59,964 nucleotides of DNA from Saprospiraceae bacterium. GTDB taxonomy: Bacteria; Bacteroidota; Bacteroidia; Chitinophagales; Saprospiraceae. The stretch is taken from NCBI GenBank assembly GCA_019694295.1, contig JAIBCG010000009.1:1-59964 (forward strand). Direction: 5' to 3'. Below, piece by piece: positions 16,970 to 25,850 of this stretch. The notes beneath the pieces were generated by a model. That model did not search any database and was not told the origin of the DNA. It saw only the letters and a list, made by a program, of their open reading frames with translations. Numbering within the stretch: position 1 is the stretch's first letter; every line of letters begins with the position of its first letter. The position numbers and the translations under genes are program-made.

Positions 16970-18202
16970 ATGATGCGTTTCTTAATTCCATTTATTATTT
17001 TACTACTGCTAGATATATATGTTTTTCAGGTAGTAGCAAGTGCAGCGCGTGATTTTGGGAGGCTACAAAAAATGTTGGTTTATATCGTTTTTTGGCTCAC
17101 TCCGGTCATTGCGTTTTTGATTATGTATTCTGCCGGCCGCGGATATTTTGCTTTGTGGCCCAAGTATATTAGCTCAATGGCAATGGCATTTATGTTCATT
17201 GTTTATTTTTCCAAAGTATTTGCAGCTATTCCGCTTATTGTAGATGATGTAAGGAGATTTTTTGTTTTGGTGGCCGGTAAAATATTCCCTTCGACCAACT
17301 TCGACGCCGGCCGTTCCGATTTTATTTCGAAGTTTGCATTGTTGCTTGGTGGGCTGCCATTTGGTTTATTGTCGTATGGTGTTTTGAGAAATCCATATCG
17401 CTACAAACTCAGACGCCAAGACATTTACCTTCGCAATTTGCCTGATGAACTTGATGGTTTTAAGATTGTACAGATTTCTGACATACATTCCGGAAGCTTT
17501 TTTATGAAAGAGCCTGTAAAAAGCTCTGTTGCCATGATTAATACATGTAAACCGGATATCGTATTCTTCACGGGCGATCTGGTCAACAATAAGGCTGATG
17601 AAATAGATGATTTTATTGATGTTTTTGATAAAATTGAAGCGAAATACGGAGTTTACTCCATACTTGGCAATCATGATTATGGTGACTACCACCATTGGGA
17701 TTCTGCTGAGCAAAAACATGAAAATTTTCGGAAGATGATAGACGCCCACAAGCGACTAGGCTGGAAACTGCTCATGAACGAAAATGAAAAAATAAGCTTG
17801 GGTAATGCGACACTTGGTATAATAGGTGTCGAAAACTATTCAATGGCAATGCACTTTCCGAAATACGGCGATCTGGCAAAAGCCTACAAAGGTGTCGAAG
17901 ATGCAGATGTCAAAATACTGCTAAGCCATGATCCTACACATTGGGACGGACAAGTTATCAAAGATTATAAAGATATAGCCCTTACATTATCAGGTCATAC
18001 TCACGGATTCCAGTTTGGTGTAGAGATACCCGGATGGATAAAATGGAGCCCAAGTCAGTTTGTATATAAGCGTTGGGCAGGTCTTTACACTCAGCATGAC
18101 CAGTATTTGTACGTAAACCGCGGTCTGGGATTTTTGGCGTATCCCGGCAGGGTAGGTATATTGCCGGAGGTCACAGAACTGGTGTTGAAAAAAATGTTAT
18201 AA
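16970..18202 (+). CDS. Membrane-anchored metallophosphoesterase (YkuE/YaeI-like)
   Basis: This 410-aa protein has four N-terminal hydrophobic helices (up to about residue 145) and a C-terminal calcineurin-like phosphoesterase domain. Metal-ligand motifs are in order: ISDIHSG, FFTGDLVNN, LGNHDYGDY, LLSHDP and LSGHTHGFQFG. Such enzymes are two-metal phosphodiesterases at the inner membrane; YaeI/LpxG relatives act on lipid A precursors. The substrate is not identifiable here. Its stop lies 53 bp before the next lipoprotein start, which has its own -7 element. Confidence 0.9.
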   Translation: MMRFLIPFIILLLLDIYVFQVVASAARDFGRLQKMLVYIVFWLTPVIAFLIMYSAGRGYFALWPKYISSMAMAFMFIVYFSKVFAAIPLIVDDVRRFFVLVAGKIFPSTNFDAGRSDFISKFALLLGGLPFGLLSYGVLRNPYRYKLRRQDIYLRNLPDELDGFKIVQISDIHSGSFFMKEPVKSSVAMINTCKPDIVFFTGDLVNNKADEIDDFIDVFDKIEAKYGVYSILGNHDYGDYHHWDSAEQKHENFRKMIDAHKRLGWKLLMNENEKISLGNATLGIIGVENYSMAMHFPKYGDLAKAYKGVEDADVKILLSHDPTHWDGQVIKDYKDIALTLSGHTHGFQFGVEIPGWIKWSPSQFVYKRWAGLYTQHDQYLYVNRGLGFLAYPGRVGILPEVTELVLKKML

Positions 18203-18221
18203 AAATATTGAAACATGAAAC

Positions 18222-18229
18222 TATTTTTG
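18222..18229 (+). promoter_or_regulatory. -7 promoter element of the small lipoprotein gene
   Basis: TATTTTTG (TAnnTTTG), 26 bp upstream of the ATG at 18256. It rules out an in-frame start at 18208. Confidence 0.5.
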
Positions 18230-18255
18230 CAGAATATTTGTTTCACACAATAATT

Positions 18256-18609
18256 ATGAACAAAATTATCCTGTTGATTTCTGCACTTGCAATGGTTGCC
18301 TGTAAAACGGACAAACCAACTATAGGACCACAGGAATTGCATGGCAGTTGGGACATCATTCAGGCTACTCGTGATGGTGAAATATTTGATGCCTTGGCAG
18401 GTGGATATTTCGAATTTGCGAATACTAATATTTTTCAGACTAATATTCCTTCATTACCCAATGGTGTGGCATTCGTTGTCGAATCCGAGAAAATACGCTT
18501 TGAAGGCGATACCTTGAAATACAAAATTACCAATTATTCGGATACATTGCTCGTTCTTGAGTCGAATATTCGTGGTTCAGCTTTTCAGTTTACTTGTAAG
18601 AGAAGATAG
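18256..18609 (+). CDS. Small lipocalin-like lipoprotein
   Basis: This 117-aa protein starts MNKIILLISALAMVAC, a lipoprotein signal with Cys16. The mature part opens with the lipocalin-like GPQELHGSWDIIQATRDG and continues as short beta strands (KIRFEGDTLKYKI, TLLVLESNIRGSAFQF). Small lipocalin-like lipoproteins are widespread in Bacteroidota and their ligands are unknown. The start was chosen from the signal peptide and the upstream promoter element. Confidence 0.7.
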   Translation: MNKIILLISALAMVACKTDKPTIGPQELHGSWDIIQATRDGEIFDALAGGYFEFANTNIFQTNIPSLPNGVAFVVESEKIRFEGDTLKYKITNYSDTLLVLESNIRGSAFQFTCKRR

Positions 18610-18676
18610 CTCCAACAAAAAAACTTGCATCATTCGCTTATTTTGGTGAATTTCTCTTTATTTTTACAAAAAAAAC

Positions 18677-20131
18677 ATGCTCTGGTTTAGGTTTACATTG
18701 ATTTTTGGACTATTGACCGGTTTTTTTACATCTGCGAGTGCGGTTGAGGTCAATCTTGCTATATACAAATTCAATGGCCCTGCTTTGCCTTATGTAGAAA
18801 TTTCGACCAACTTTATCGGCAATACACTCAAACTACAAAAAATTGATACAATAGCTCACCAGGCCACTTTGGAAGTAACCACCGTGTTTATGCTTGGCGA
18901 AAAAATCGTAAAAGCTGATAAGTACCTGCTCAATGGCCCTTTAACCGTCAGGCCTGTAGATTTCTTGGATGTAAAACGTTATTCGCTCGAACCCGGACAG
19001 TACAGGATGCTTACACATTTTGTGGATATGAATGACACAACCAACCAACTGAGTACAGCTGTCGAGTTTTCATTATTTTTTGAAAAAGCCAAAGTGCAGT
19101 TTTCAGATATTCAGCTGCTGTCAGATGCCCGAAAAGCTGAAGTTGAAGGCCCAATGGTCAAAAGTGGTCTTTATATGGTGCCGGTAGCCGGCAATTATTT
19201 CCCAAAACAGTTCGCTACTTTGTTTGCCTACCTTGAAGTGTATCACGCAGAATCAACGATTAGTAAGAAATTTGGCTTGTGTAGTTATATCGAAAGAGCT
19301 GACCAGGCAGGTGGGAAAATTGATGGATACACCCATTGTAAAACCTACCACACCTCGAACGTGGTACCCATTATATTACAGAAAAATATTGCACTGCTAC
19401 CTTCAGGTAATTACAACTTCGTGATTGAATTCCGTGATACACTTGGCAATATTTTATTCGACCGCAAGGCGTTTTTCCAAAGGAGTAATCCATCCGCCGA
19501 CATCGCTTCGGTCAAGGTAGATGAAGCCAATTATGAAAATTCATTCATCAAAAGCCTGGATGAATCGACAGTAAAATATGCTTTACGTGCTTTGGCGGTT
19601 ATCATTTCCAGCTCAGATGCAGATATTTTGAACGCCATCATTGCCAATAAAAATACTGAAATAAAGCGAAAGTACCTGTATAATCACTGGGTGAATTTTG
19701 ACCCTGTCAATACAGAAAAATCTTACCAGAAATTTATGAATCTCGCTAAGCAGGTAGATGCCGCTTTTGTGTCCGGTTTTGGATACGGATTCGAAACAGA
19801 TAGAGGAAGAATCTGGCTGAAATATGGGCCGCCGAATGACAAAATTTCAGTAGAGGAAGACCCTAATGCACCGCCTTATGAGATCTGGGTGTACAATGAA
19901 TTTCCTAAAACCAAACAGGGCATAGTGAAATTCTTATTCTACAACCCGAATCTTGGTAATGACTATATTTTATTACACTCCAACTGTCGTACAGAGGTCA
20001 ATAACCCACGTTGGCTTAAGGAGTTGTACAAAGGCGCAAAAAGCAATTACAACGCTGATGAATACAACGAAACCGGCAAAATTAGCGACGGATTTCTAAA
20101 ACACGCTTCAGAATACTTCAAGGATTTGTAG
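18677..20131 (+). CDS. GWxTD-domain secreted protein
   Basis: This 484-aa protein has an N-terminal signal (FRFTLIFGLLTGFFTSASA). The C-terminal 130 residues carry the GWxTD-family core (DRGRIWLKYGPPNDKI, followed by YEIWVYN and VKFLFYNPN). The family is found in Bacteroidota and relatives, is exported, and has no assigned function. The region from 20 to 330 is a series of beta-rich segments. It is followed by a separate transcription unit with a TPP riboswitch. Confidence 0.8.
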   Translation: MLWFRFTLIFGLLTGFFTSASAVEVNLAIYKFNGPALPYVEISTNFIGNTLKLQKIDTIAHQATLEVTTVFMLGEKIVKADKYLLNGPLTVRPVDFLDVKRYSLEPGQYRMLTHFVDMNDTTNQLSTAVEFSLFFEKAKVQFSDIQLLSDARKAEVEGPMVKSGLYMVPVAGNYFPKQFATLFAYLEVYHAESTISKKFGLCSYIERADQAGGKIDGYTHCKTYHTSNVVPIILQKNIALLPSGNYNFVIEFRDTLGNILFDRKAFFQRSNPSADIASVKVDEANYENSFIKSLDESTVKYALRALAVIISSSDADILNAIIANKNTEIKRKYLYNHWVNFDPVNTEKSYQKFMNLAKQVDAAFVSGFGYGFETDRGRIWLKYGPPNDKISVEEDPNAPPYEIWVYNEFPKTKQGIVKFLFYNPNLGNDYILLHSNCRTEVNNPRWLKELYKGAKSNYNADEYNETGKISDGFLKHASEYFKDL

Positions 20132-20217
20132 TTCGATTTAGCATGACCTAAAGCTTTCATTCTGATTGTTTTTTTAAATTTCGGACACATTTTATCCGCT
20201 TATATCTTTAATTGATA

Positions 20218-20225
20218 TATCTTTG
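20218..20225 (+). promoter_or_regulatory. -7 promoter element of the riboswitch transcript
   Basis: TATCTTTG matches TAnnTTTG exactly. Transcription would begin about 7-10 bp downstream, right at the 5' edge of the TPP aptamer. Confidence 0.6.
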
Positions 20226-20228
20226 CAG

Positions 20229-20310
20229 TACACAGGGGTGCTCTGTCATTTGTCAGAGCTGAGATTATACCCATAGAACCTGGACAGGTAATGCTGTCAA
20301 GGAAATATGT
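20229..20310 (+). promoter_or_regulatory. TPP (THI-box) riboswitch aptamer
   Basis: The thi-box signature is complete: CAGGGGTGCTC, then GAGCTGAGATTATACCC, then GAACCTGGACAGGTAATG, then GTCAAGGAAATATG. P2 and P3 pair TCTGTCATTTGTCAGA and ACCTGGACAGGT. It binds thiamine pyrophosphate and lowers expression when TPP is plentiful. The downstream gene is a TonB-dependent receptor, so this is a thiamine-uptake leader. A hairpin at 20315-20356 is the likely expression platform. Confidence 0.95.
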
Positions 20311-20314
20311 AGGT

Positions 20315-20356
20315 GAAATAAAAACCGGAGCCAACCCCGCGCTACCGGATTATTTC
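20315..20356 (+). promoter_or_regulatory. Expression-platform hairpin of the TPP riboswitch
   Basis: GAAATAAAAACCGGAGC can pair with GCTACCGGATTATTTC around a C-rich loop. There is no U-tract after it, and it ends 19 nt before the ATG. Control at translation initiation therefore seems more likely than classical termination. Confidence 0.55.
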
Positions 20357-20375
20357 AGATTAAACCAAATCAATC

Positions 20376-22805
20376 ATGTTTCGTCTTCTTGTTTTTTTGC
20401 TGTTGTTAAGCAGTTCATTGTTTGTTAATGCACAATGTAAAGTAGATTTTTATTTTTATTCAAATGTAAGCAATACTCCTTTGGTTGCTGAAATATTCAG
20501 TAATGGCATACAACTTAATCCATCTAATACTGATGTCCGCTTTAGCTATAAGCATACGTGTGGTCAACATTCTGTATTCGAAATTAGAGCCGTAGGATAC
20601 AAAAATCAGCAAGTTGAGCTAATTAATCGTACAGATACGATGATTGATATTTTTCTTGAACCAATAAGCCTTACACTTCCGGATTTGGAAGTTCTTGCCA
20701 GTCGCTTTCCAGGCAATGTATTACCTGCTGTGAGCAAGTTGTCGGGCAGTGACCTTCAAGAAATTAATACCGGTAAGGATATTCCCTACCTGCTCGAATC
20801 AATACCATCGGTTTTTTCTACATCAGATGCCGGAAATCAGACCGGATATACCGGACTACGTATCCGAGGGTCTGACCAGACACGCATCAATGTAACTATC
20901 AACGGCGTACCGGTCAATGATGCAGAGTCACACAATGTATTTTGGGTAGATTTGCCGGATCTCGCTTCATCCGTTGACCAGATACAAATACAACGGGGGG
21001 TAGGTACTTCTTCTTATGGGGCAGGTTCTTTTGGTGCCAATATCAGCATTATTACCAAACCGGCATCCTTACAACCTTATATGACAACTGCTTTTTCAGG
21101 AGGCAGTTTCAATTCATTCAAAAAATCAGTTTTGTTCGGTACCGGACTTATCAATAAACATTTCAGCTTCGAAGGCAGGTGGTCCGGCATTGATTCTGAC
21201 GGATATATTGATCGTGCATACAGCCACCTTAGTTCATTATATGGCAACCTTAATTATCATAATCGTAAAAATACGATAAGGCTTATTGCTTTTTCCGGAG
21301 ATGAAAGAACCTACCAGTCGTGGTACGGTGTGCCGGAGAGCGTATTGTCGGGTGATGTAGAGCAGATGAATGCCTATGCCGATAGGAATGGACTTTCGGA
21401 TACAGAAAGGCAGAATTTGCTTGGTAGTGGACGTACTTACAATTATTATCAATATAAAGACCAGACAGACAATTACAGACAAAGTTATTTTCAACTTATT
21501 TATTCATCGCAATTGTCAGACAATCTGCTATTTACATCGGTAGCGCATCTCACACGAGGGAAGGGTTATTACGAAGAATGGAAACCGGCAGACAAACTGG
21601 CTGATTACGGTTTGCTTCCAATAGTGGCAGGTCAGGATACTATCTCAGAAGCCAATATCGTACGCAAACGATGGCTTGATAATTATTTTTATGGAATGAA
21701 TGCACAGCTTAAATACGAAACTACATCTTTATTTCTGTCGGGTGGGCTTACAGCGTATAAATACGATGGAAATCATTTTGGAAGAATAAATTGGATCGAC
21801 AATTATCCCGGTCTGGTACCCGGATTTGAATATTATAAAGGAAAAGGAATTCAGGATGAATTTAGTTTTTTTGGAAAATTGAAATATGGCCTGACACAAA
21901 ATCTGGATGTGTTGGCTGATCTCCAGTACAGATTGATACGGTATAATGCATACGGCACCAACAACGATTTGCAGGAATTTGTTATTTACAGACAATACAA
22001 TTTCTTCAATCCTAAAATAGCATGCAGTTACCGACCTGCTAATGGCTGGTACATCAATGCATCGGTAGGAAGGTCAAACTCTCAGCCTTTCAGAGACGAC
22101 TTCATCAATGCCACTCCCGGACGCCAACCGAAATCTGAACAGTTGACTGATTACGAATTAGAAATACAGAAATCCGGTAAAAACTGGTCTGCCATAGCCT
22201 CATTTTACTACATGAAGTACAAAGACCAGCTCATACTTACAGGTGAGCTCAACGACGTAGGGGCTGCCGTACGCACCAATGTTGCGGAGAGCTACGGACG
22301 TGGTGTCGAGTTGCAGCTGAGTTGGCAGCCTTTTCCGTTTTTGCAATGGACAGGCAATGGAAGTTTTAGCAGCAATATTATCCGAGCGTTTGATTATTTG
22401 TTGTACGATTATGATAACGGTGGCGAAGTCTTAGAAACATTTGTCAACACACCGATTAGTTTTTCACCATCTACCATATTGTACAGCGACATACGATTAA
22501 ACCATAAAAAATGGTCATTGGACGTGACAGCCAAGTATATCGGACAGCAGTACTTGGATAACACAGGTTCAGTCGAGCGTGCCATTGACCCATATACTGT
22601 TATTAACAGCACCTTATCATGGAAAACAAAGATTTTTTCCAATTCGGTGTTACAATTATCCGGACAGATTTTTAATCTGGCTGATTTGAAATATTCGAGC
22701 AATGGTTATACTTACAGTTATCTCTATGGTGGATTAGTAACTGAAAATTTTTACTATCCGCAGGCAGGACGGCACTTTATGTTGAGCTGTAAAATAGACT
22801 GGTAA
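20376..22805 (+). CDS. TonB-dependent outer-membrane receptor, probable thiamine/TPP uptake
   Basis: This 809-aa protein has a signal peptide (LLVFLLLLSSSLFVNAQ), a carboxypeptidase-like N-terminal region (residues 20-100) and a plug domain (SRFPGNVLPAVSKLSG, LRIRGSDQTRINVTINGVPVN, VQIQRGVGTSSYGAGSFG-like motifs around 130-210). A 22-strand barrel follows, ending AGRHFMLSCKIDW with the terminal aromatic. The TPP riboswitch in its leader is the main evidence for a thiamine-related substrate; TonB receptors under thi-boxes are known thiamine transporters in Bacteroidota. No inner-membrane partner is adjacent. Confidence 0.9.
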   Translation: MFRLLVFLLLLSSSLFVNAQCKVDFYFYSNVSNTPLVAEIFSNGIQLNPSNTDVRFSYKHTCGQHSVFEIRAVGYKNQQVELINRTDTMIDIFLEPISLTLPDLEVLASRFPGNVLPAVSKLSGSDLQEINTGKDIPYLLESIPSVFSTSDAGNQTGYTGLRIRGSDQTRINVTINGVPVNDAESHNVFWVDLPDLASSVDQIQIQRGVGTSSYGAGSFGANISIITKPASLQPYMTTAFSGGSFNSFKKSVLFGTGLINKHFSFEGRWSGIDSDGYIDRAYSHLSSLYGNLNYHNRKNTIRLIAFSGDERTYQSWYGVPESVLSGDVEQMNAYADRNGLSDTERQNLLGSGRTYNYYQYKDQTDNYRQSYFQLIYSSQLSDNLLFTSVAHLTRGKGYYEEWKPADKLADYGLLPIVAGQDTISEANIVRKRWLDNYFYGMNAQLKYETTSLFLSGGLTAYKYDGNHFGRINWIDNYPGLVPGFEYYKGKGIQDEFSFFGKLKYGLTQNLDVLADLQYRLIRYNAYGTNNDLQEFVIYRQYNFFNPKIACSYRPANGWYINASVGRSNSQPFRDDFINATPGRQPKSEQLTDYELEIQKSGKNWSAIASFYYMKYKDQLILTGELNDVGAAVRTNVAESYGRGVELQLSWQPFPFLQWTGNGSFSSNIIRAFDYLLYDYDNGGEVLETFVNTPISFSPSTILYSDIRLNHKKWSLDVTAKYIGQQYLDNTGSVERAIDPYTVINSTLSWKTKIFSNSVLQLSGQIFNLADLKYSSNGYTYSYLYGGLVTENFYYPQAGRHFMLSCKIDW

Positions 22806-22939
22806 TAAGCTAACAGTATCAGGAACATGCGATGATTTGGCAATATGTTATAAAAATACTGGTTTTTATTTCATCAATCGAATTGATTTCATTAGATTTG
22901 CTTCAGCAGATTTGCAGCTAACCAATCAAATCTTTAGAG

Positions 22940-23152
22940 ATGAAAAGAAATATGAGCCAAACAGACAGGGCAGTCAGAATATTTGTTGCTTTACTTGTGT
23001 TTTATTTATATTATTCGGGTACTTTAGCAGGTGGGGTAGGCATTGCCTTGATGATTATTTCCATCGTCTTTGTACTCACCAGTCTTGTTAGTTTTTGTCC
23101 CTTGTATCGGGTCGTCGGCTTTAGTTCCTGTAAGGAAGAAGAAAAACCGTGA
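22940..23152 (+). CDS. DUF2892 (YgaP-like transmembrane) small protein
   Basis: This 70-aa protein opens MSQTDRAVRIFVALLV and has two predicted helices, matching the DUF2892 family (two-helix membrane domain often attached to rhodaneses). The sequence VSFCPLYRVVGFSSC, with a Cys in each half, fits the usual FCPxYxxxGxxTC signature. The family function is unknown. The gap 23153-23564 has no gene that I can support; it carries the TTTACACA dyad at 23234. Confidence 0.82.
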   Translation: MKRNMSQTDRAVRIFVALLVFYLYYSGTLAGGVGIALMIISIVFVLTSLVSFCPLYRVVGFSSCKEEEKP

Positions 23153-23233
23153 ACCAACTGTTAGCAACTGTATATTTGTTTCAGTTTTGGGTGAATTTTC
23201 CATTCACTTGTATGCGTCTTTTCCTAAAACAGG

Positions 23234-23253
23234 TTTACACAAAAATGTGTAAA
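23234..23253. repeat. Dyad TTTACACA-N4-TGTGTAAA, copy 1 of 2
   Basis: Perfect 8-bp inverted arms in an intergenic region. A near-identical copy in reverse orientation, including flanking AGGTTTACACA and TGTGTAAAAAT, lies at 59712-59730. Function is unknown. Confidence 0.5.
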
Positions 23254-23564
23254 AATGGATAAAAAAATTAAATCAATATCAGGACTTAAAAAAGTACTGT
23301 ACACTAATAACAGGATGTAATCTATAACTTGTGAACTTTTATTAGGACGAGTCAAGGTTAAGAATTCAAAATATTTGCTTATTTTTGTTAGATTAAGCTG
23401 AAAATATGGTTTTTGGACAGACTGACGCACGCTGACATTCTTAAAATTAAAATGGAATGAATACAAACCACATTGACAGATCAACGAAATTTATGATTAA
23501 AGACTTTAAAGGTTTTACGACAATTCATTTGGCTTCTATTCATACATCAACCTAATTTGTTTTT

Positions 23565-24791
23565 ATGAAAAGATTATTTTCCTTTTTTATTATGTGTACA
23601 CTCTTTGCCCCAAACACCCAAGCTCAATGTTGGCAGCGTATGGTAGGTGGAGTTCATTCGCTTGCAGTTAGAACCAATGGAACCCTCTGGGCTTGGGGGC
23701 GCAATACAGAAGGACAGTTGGGCGATGGATCCAATACCGATAAAGACAGCTCGGTTCAAATTGGGATAGACACTAATTGGCAAGGCGTTGCGTGTGGCAG
23801 TTTTCATTCCTTTGCGATTAAGTCAGACAGCACACTTTGGGCTTGGGGACGCAATACAGAGGGACAGTTGGGCGATGGAACCAATATCAGTAAAAACAGC
23901 CCAGTTCAAATTGGTTCAGACACCAATTGGCATACGTTGGCTGCTGGAATTTTCCATACCCTCGCGATTAAAACCGACGGGACGCTTTGGGCATGGGGAC
24001 TTAATTTGGAAGGACAGTTGGGCGACGGAACCAATATCGATAAAAATAGTCCTATTCAAATCGGGTTGGCAAACAATTGGCAAAGTGTGACGGCCGGACG
24101 TTCTAGTTCCCTTGCGGTTAAAACCGACGGAACCCTTTGGGTTTGGGGCGATAACAATGCCGGACAGTTGGGCAACGGAACCAAGAGTGATACAGAAGAA
24201 AGCCCAGTTCAAATCGGGTCGGCCACCGATTGGCAAAGTGTGGCGGGTGGATTAGGATTTTCTATGGCGATTAAAAAAGATGGCACGTTATGGAGTTGTG
24301 GTACCAATGTTTCCGGGCAATTAGGAGATGGAACCAATGTCCTCAAAACAAGCTTCGTTCAAATTGGGTCTGACACCAATTGGCAAAATGTAGTGGGTGG
24401 AAATTTTCATGCGCTTGCGTTGAAAACAGACGAAACACTTTGGGCTTGGGGGCAGAATGCAGCCGGACAGTTAGGCGATGGAACGAATGTGGACAGATAT
24501 ACACCACAGCAGATTGCTTGCCCTAGTGCGGGTACAAACAATCAACTTCAACAAGGTATGGTGAAAATTTTTCCTAATCCAGTATCAAATTTCATCAATA
24601 TAAAAATAATGGACGGGAATTTTGAAAATTTGACCTATGAAGTTTTGAATATTTTAGGGCAAAAAGTCGAGATGAATAGTTTGCGACCTGATTCTTTACG
24701 CATTGATTTGCCACCCATGCCGCAAGGAATGTATTTTTTGACTATCAGAAGAGGAAATGAACTAATAACGAAAGCTTTTGTCAAAATTTAA
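23565..24791 (+). CDS. Secreted RCC1-repeat beta-propeller protein with T9SS sorting domain
   Basis: This 408-aa protein has a signal peptide ending NTQAQ. Six tandem RCC1-type repeats of about 51 aa follow, each with the core G-T-L-W-x-W-G-x-N-x-x-G-Q-L-G-D-G-T (residues 35-330), predicting a propeller. Only six full blades are visible, against seven in classical RCC1. The last 75 residues contain the T9SS motif IFPNPVSNFINIKI. It is expected to be exported to the surface or medium. The binding partner is unknown. The repeats are very similar in DNA too, so copy number may vary. Confidence 0.85.
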   Translation: MKRLFSFFIMCTLFAPNTQAQCWQRMVGGVHSLAVRTNGTLWAWGRNTEGQLGDGSNTDKDSSVQIGIDTNWQGVACGSFHSFAIKSDSTLWAWGRNTEGQLGDGTNISKNSPVQIGSDTNWHTLAAGIFHTLAIKTDGTLWAWGLNLEGQLGDGTNIDKNSPIQIGLANNWQSVTAGRSSSLAVKTDGTLWVWGDNNAGQLGNGTKSDTEESPVQIGSATDWQSVAGGLGFSMAIKKDGTLWSCGTNVSGQLGDGTNVLKTSFVQIGSDTNWQNVVGGNFHALALKTDETLWAWGQNAAGQLGDGTNVDRYTPQQIACPSAGTNNQLQQGMVKIFPNPVSNFINIKIMDGNFENLTYEVLNILGQKVEMNSLRPDSLRIDLPPMPQGMYFLTIRRGNELITKAFVKI

Positions 24792-24883
24792 TCTAACGCA
24801 CAATGTATAGTCGCCAATGCAATCAATTGGTGGCAATTATACCGAACCATAATACAACTGAAATTAGACGATATAAAAAAGCC

Positions 24884-25450
24884 ATGACAAACGATTATTT
24901 AGAAAGCACGATAAAACAATTTGAGTATTATAAATTGTTAGGAGAGAAAACCTTTGCCCAACTTTCTGACGAACAACTTTTTTGGCAATACAATGAAGAA
25001 AGTAATAGCATCGCTACAATCGTAAAACATTTGTGGGGAAATATGCTTTCGCGTTGGACGGATTTTTTGACAACGGACGGAGAAAAAGAATGGCGAAAAA
25101 GAGACGAGGAATTTGATAACGATATTGTGGATAGAGTCGAACTGTTAGCAAAATGGAATGAAGGTTGGACTTGTTTGTTTAATGCGATAAATTCGTTGAC
25201 AGAAAACGATTTAACAAAAGAAATTTTTATTCGGAATCAAGGACATAACGTAACAGAAGCTGTAAACAGACAACTTGCACATTATCCATACCATATTGGA
25301 CAAATTGTGTTTATCGGGAAAATGTTTTGCAATGAGAAGTGGACTTCACTATCCATTCCTAGAGGAAACTCGAAAGAATATAATGCAGACAAATTTTCTG
25401 AGCCAAAACATAAACAACATTTTACAGACGAGTATTTAAACAAGAAATAA
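24884..25450 (+). CDS. DinB-superfamily protein, DUF1572 type
   Basis: The 188-aa form starts MTNDYLESTIKQFEYYK. An upstream in-frame start would add 27 residues with no family similarity. DUF1572 features are NSIATIVKHLWGNMLSRWTDFL and HYPYHIGQIVFIGKM, which supply metal-binding His residues in the four-helix DinB fold. Proteins of this type may be thiol- or stress-related hydrolases or transferases; none is proven here. A 54-aa membrane peptide follows 10 bp later. Confidence 0.82.
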   Translation: MTNDYLESTIKQFEYYKLLGEKTFAQLSDEQLFWQYNEESNSIATIVKHLWGNMLSRWTDFLTTDGEKEWRKRDEEFDNDIVDRVELLAKWNEGWTCLFNAINSLTENDLTKEIFIRNQGHNVTEAVNRQLAHYPYHIGQIVFIGKMFCNEKWTSLSIPRGNSKEYNADKFSEPKHKQHFTDEYLNKK

Positions 25451-25460
25451 AAATAAAATT

Positions 25461-25625
25461 ATGTTAAGACTATTTATACCTATATTGTTTTTTGCAATCT
25501 TTATAGCTTGGGTTTTATACCGACTTTTGATAAAGAAAGACTTAAAACAAAATCTAAACTCTTTATATCTTGGCCTGATATTTATAGGTGTTTGGGTATT
25601 AATTTATTACTTCTTGCTGAAATAG
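25461..25625 (+). CDS. Small hypothetical membrane protein (54 aa)
   Basis: An ATG at 25461 opens a 54-codon frame, 10 bp after the DUF1572 stop. It encodes MLRLFIPILFFAIFIAWVLY, a short basic linker, then GLIFIGVWVLIYYFLLK: two transmembrane helices with a positive connecting loop. A-rich sequence (AATAAAAATAAAATT) precedes it, as is usual for Bacteroidota starts. I do not recognise a family. The composition and placement argue for a real gene co-transcribed with its neighbour. Confidence 0.55.
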   Translation: MLRLFIPILFFAIFIAWVLYRLLIKKDLKQNLNSLYLGLIFIGVWVLIYYFLLK

Positions 25626-25730
25626 GTATAATAAACATTCGAAAAATGCCCCCGATCATAAATGAAAAGGCTTTTGTAATACTTGTATGTGATAATAGTA
25701 TTACCGGGCACAATGAATAACTGCTTGTGC

Positions 25731-25803
25731 AACTAAATCGCGCCAGGGATGGCAGGCGGCACAACGTAAGCCGTACAGCCCGACCCGACAGGGAGACGCC
25801 CAA
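25731..25803. other. GC-rich structured intergenic element of unknown class
   Basis: Between convergent genes, about 70 bp of clearly higher G+C than its surroundings contain short complementary elements: CGGC with GCCG around ACAACGTAA, and CCC-GACA-GGG. Phrases include GCGCCAGGGATGGCAGG and AGCCCGACCCGACAGGG. It has no open frame of note. It may be a REP-type repeat or a structured RNA or terminator. I cannot name the family. Confidence 0.4.
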
Positions 25804-25850
25804 AATATTAACTTCAGATGGCGCTTACTCGGCTGCGTGATTCTGCCTAA

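Noticed and set aside
22837..23091. An 84-aa frame overlapping the DUF2892 gene
   Set aside because: It overlaps a clear DUF2892 gene in another frame and has no motif of its own.
23224..23484. An 86-aa minus-strand frame in the gap before the RCC1 gene
   Set aside because: It has AT-rich composition and no recognisable motif, and the region contains a repeat dyad. I see no support for a gene.
23640..24510. CRISPR-like repeat array
   Set aside because: The repeats are codon-phased RCC1 blades within a protein with a signal peptide and T9SS domain; there are no short spacers or cas genes.
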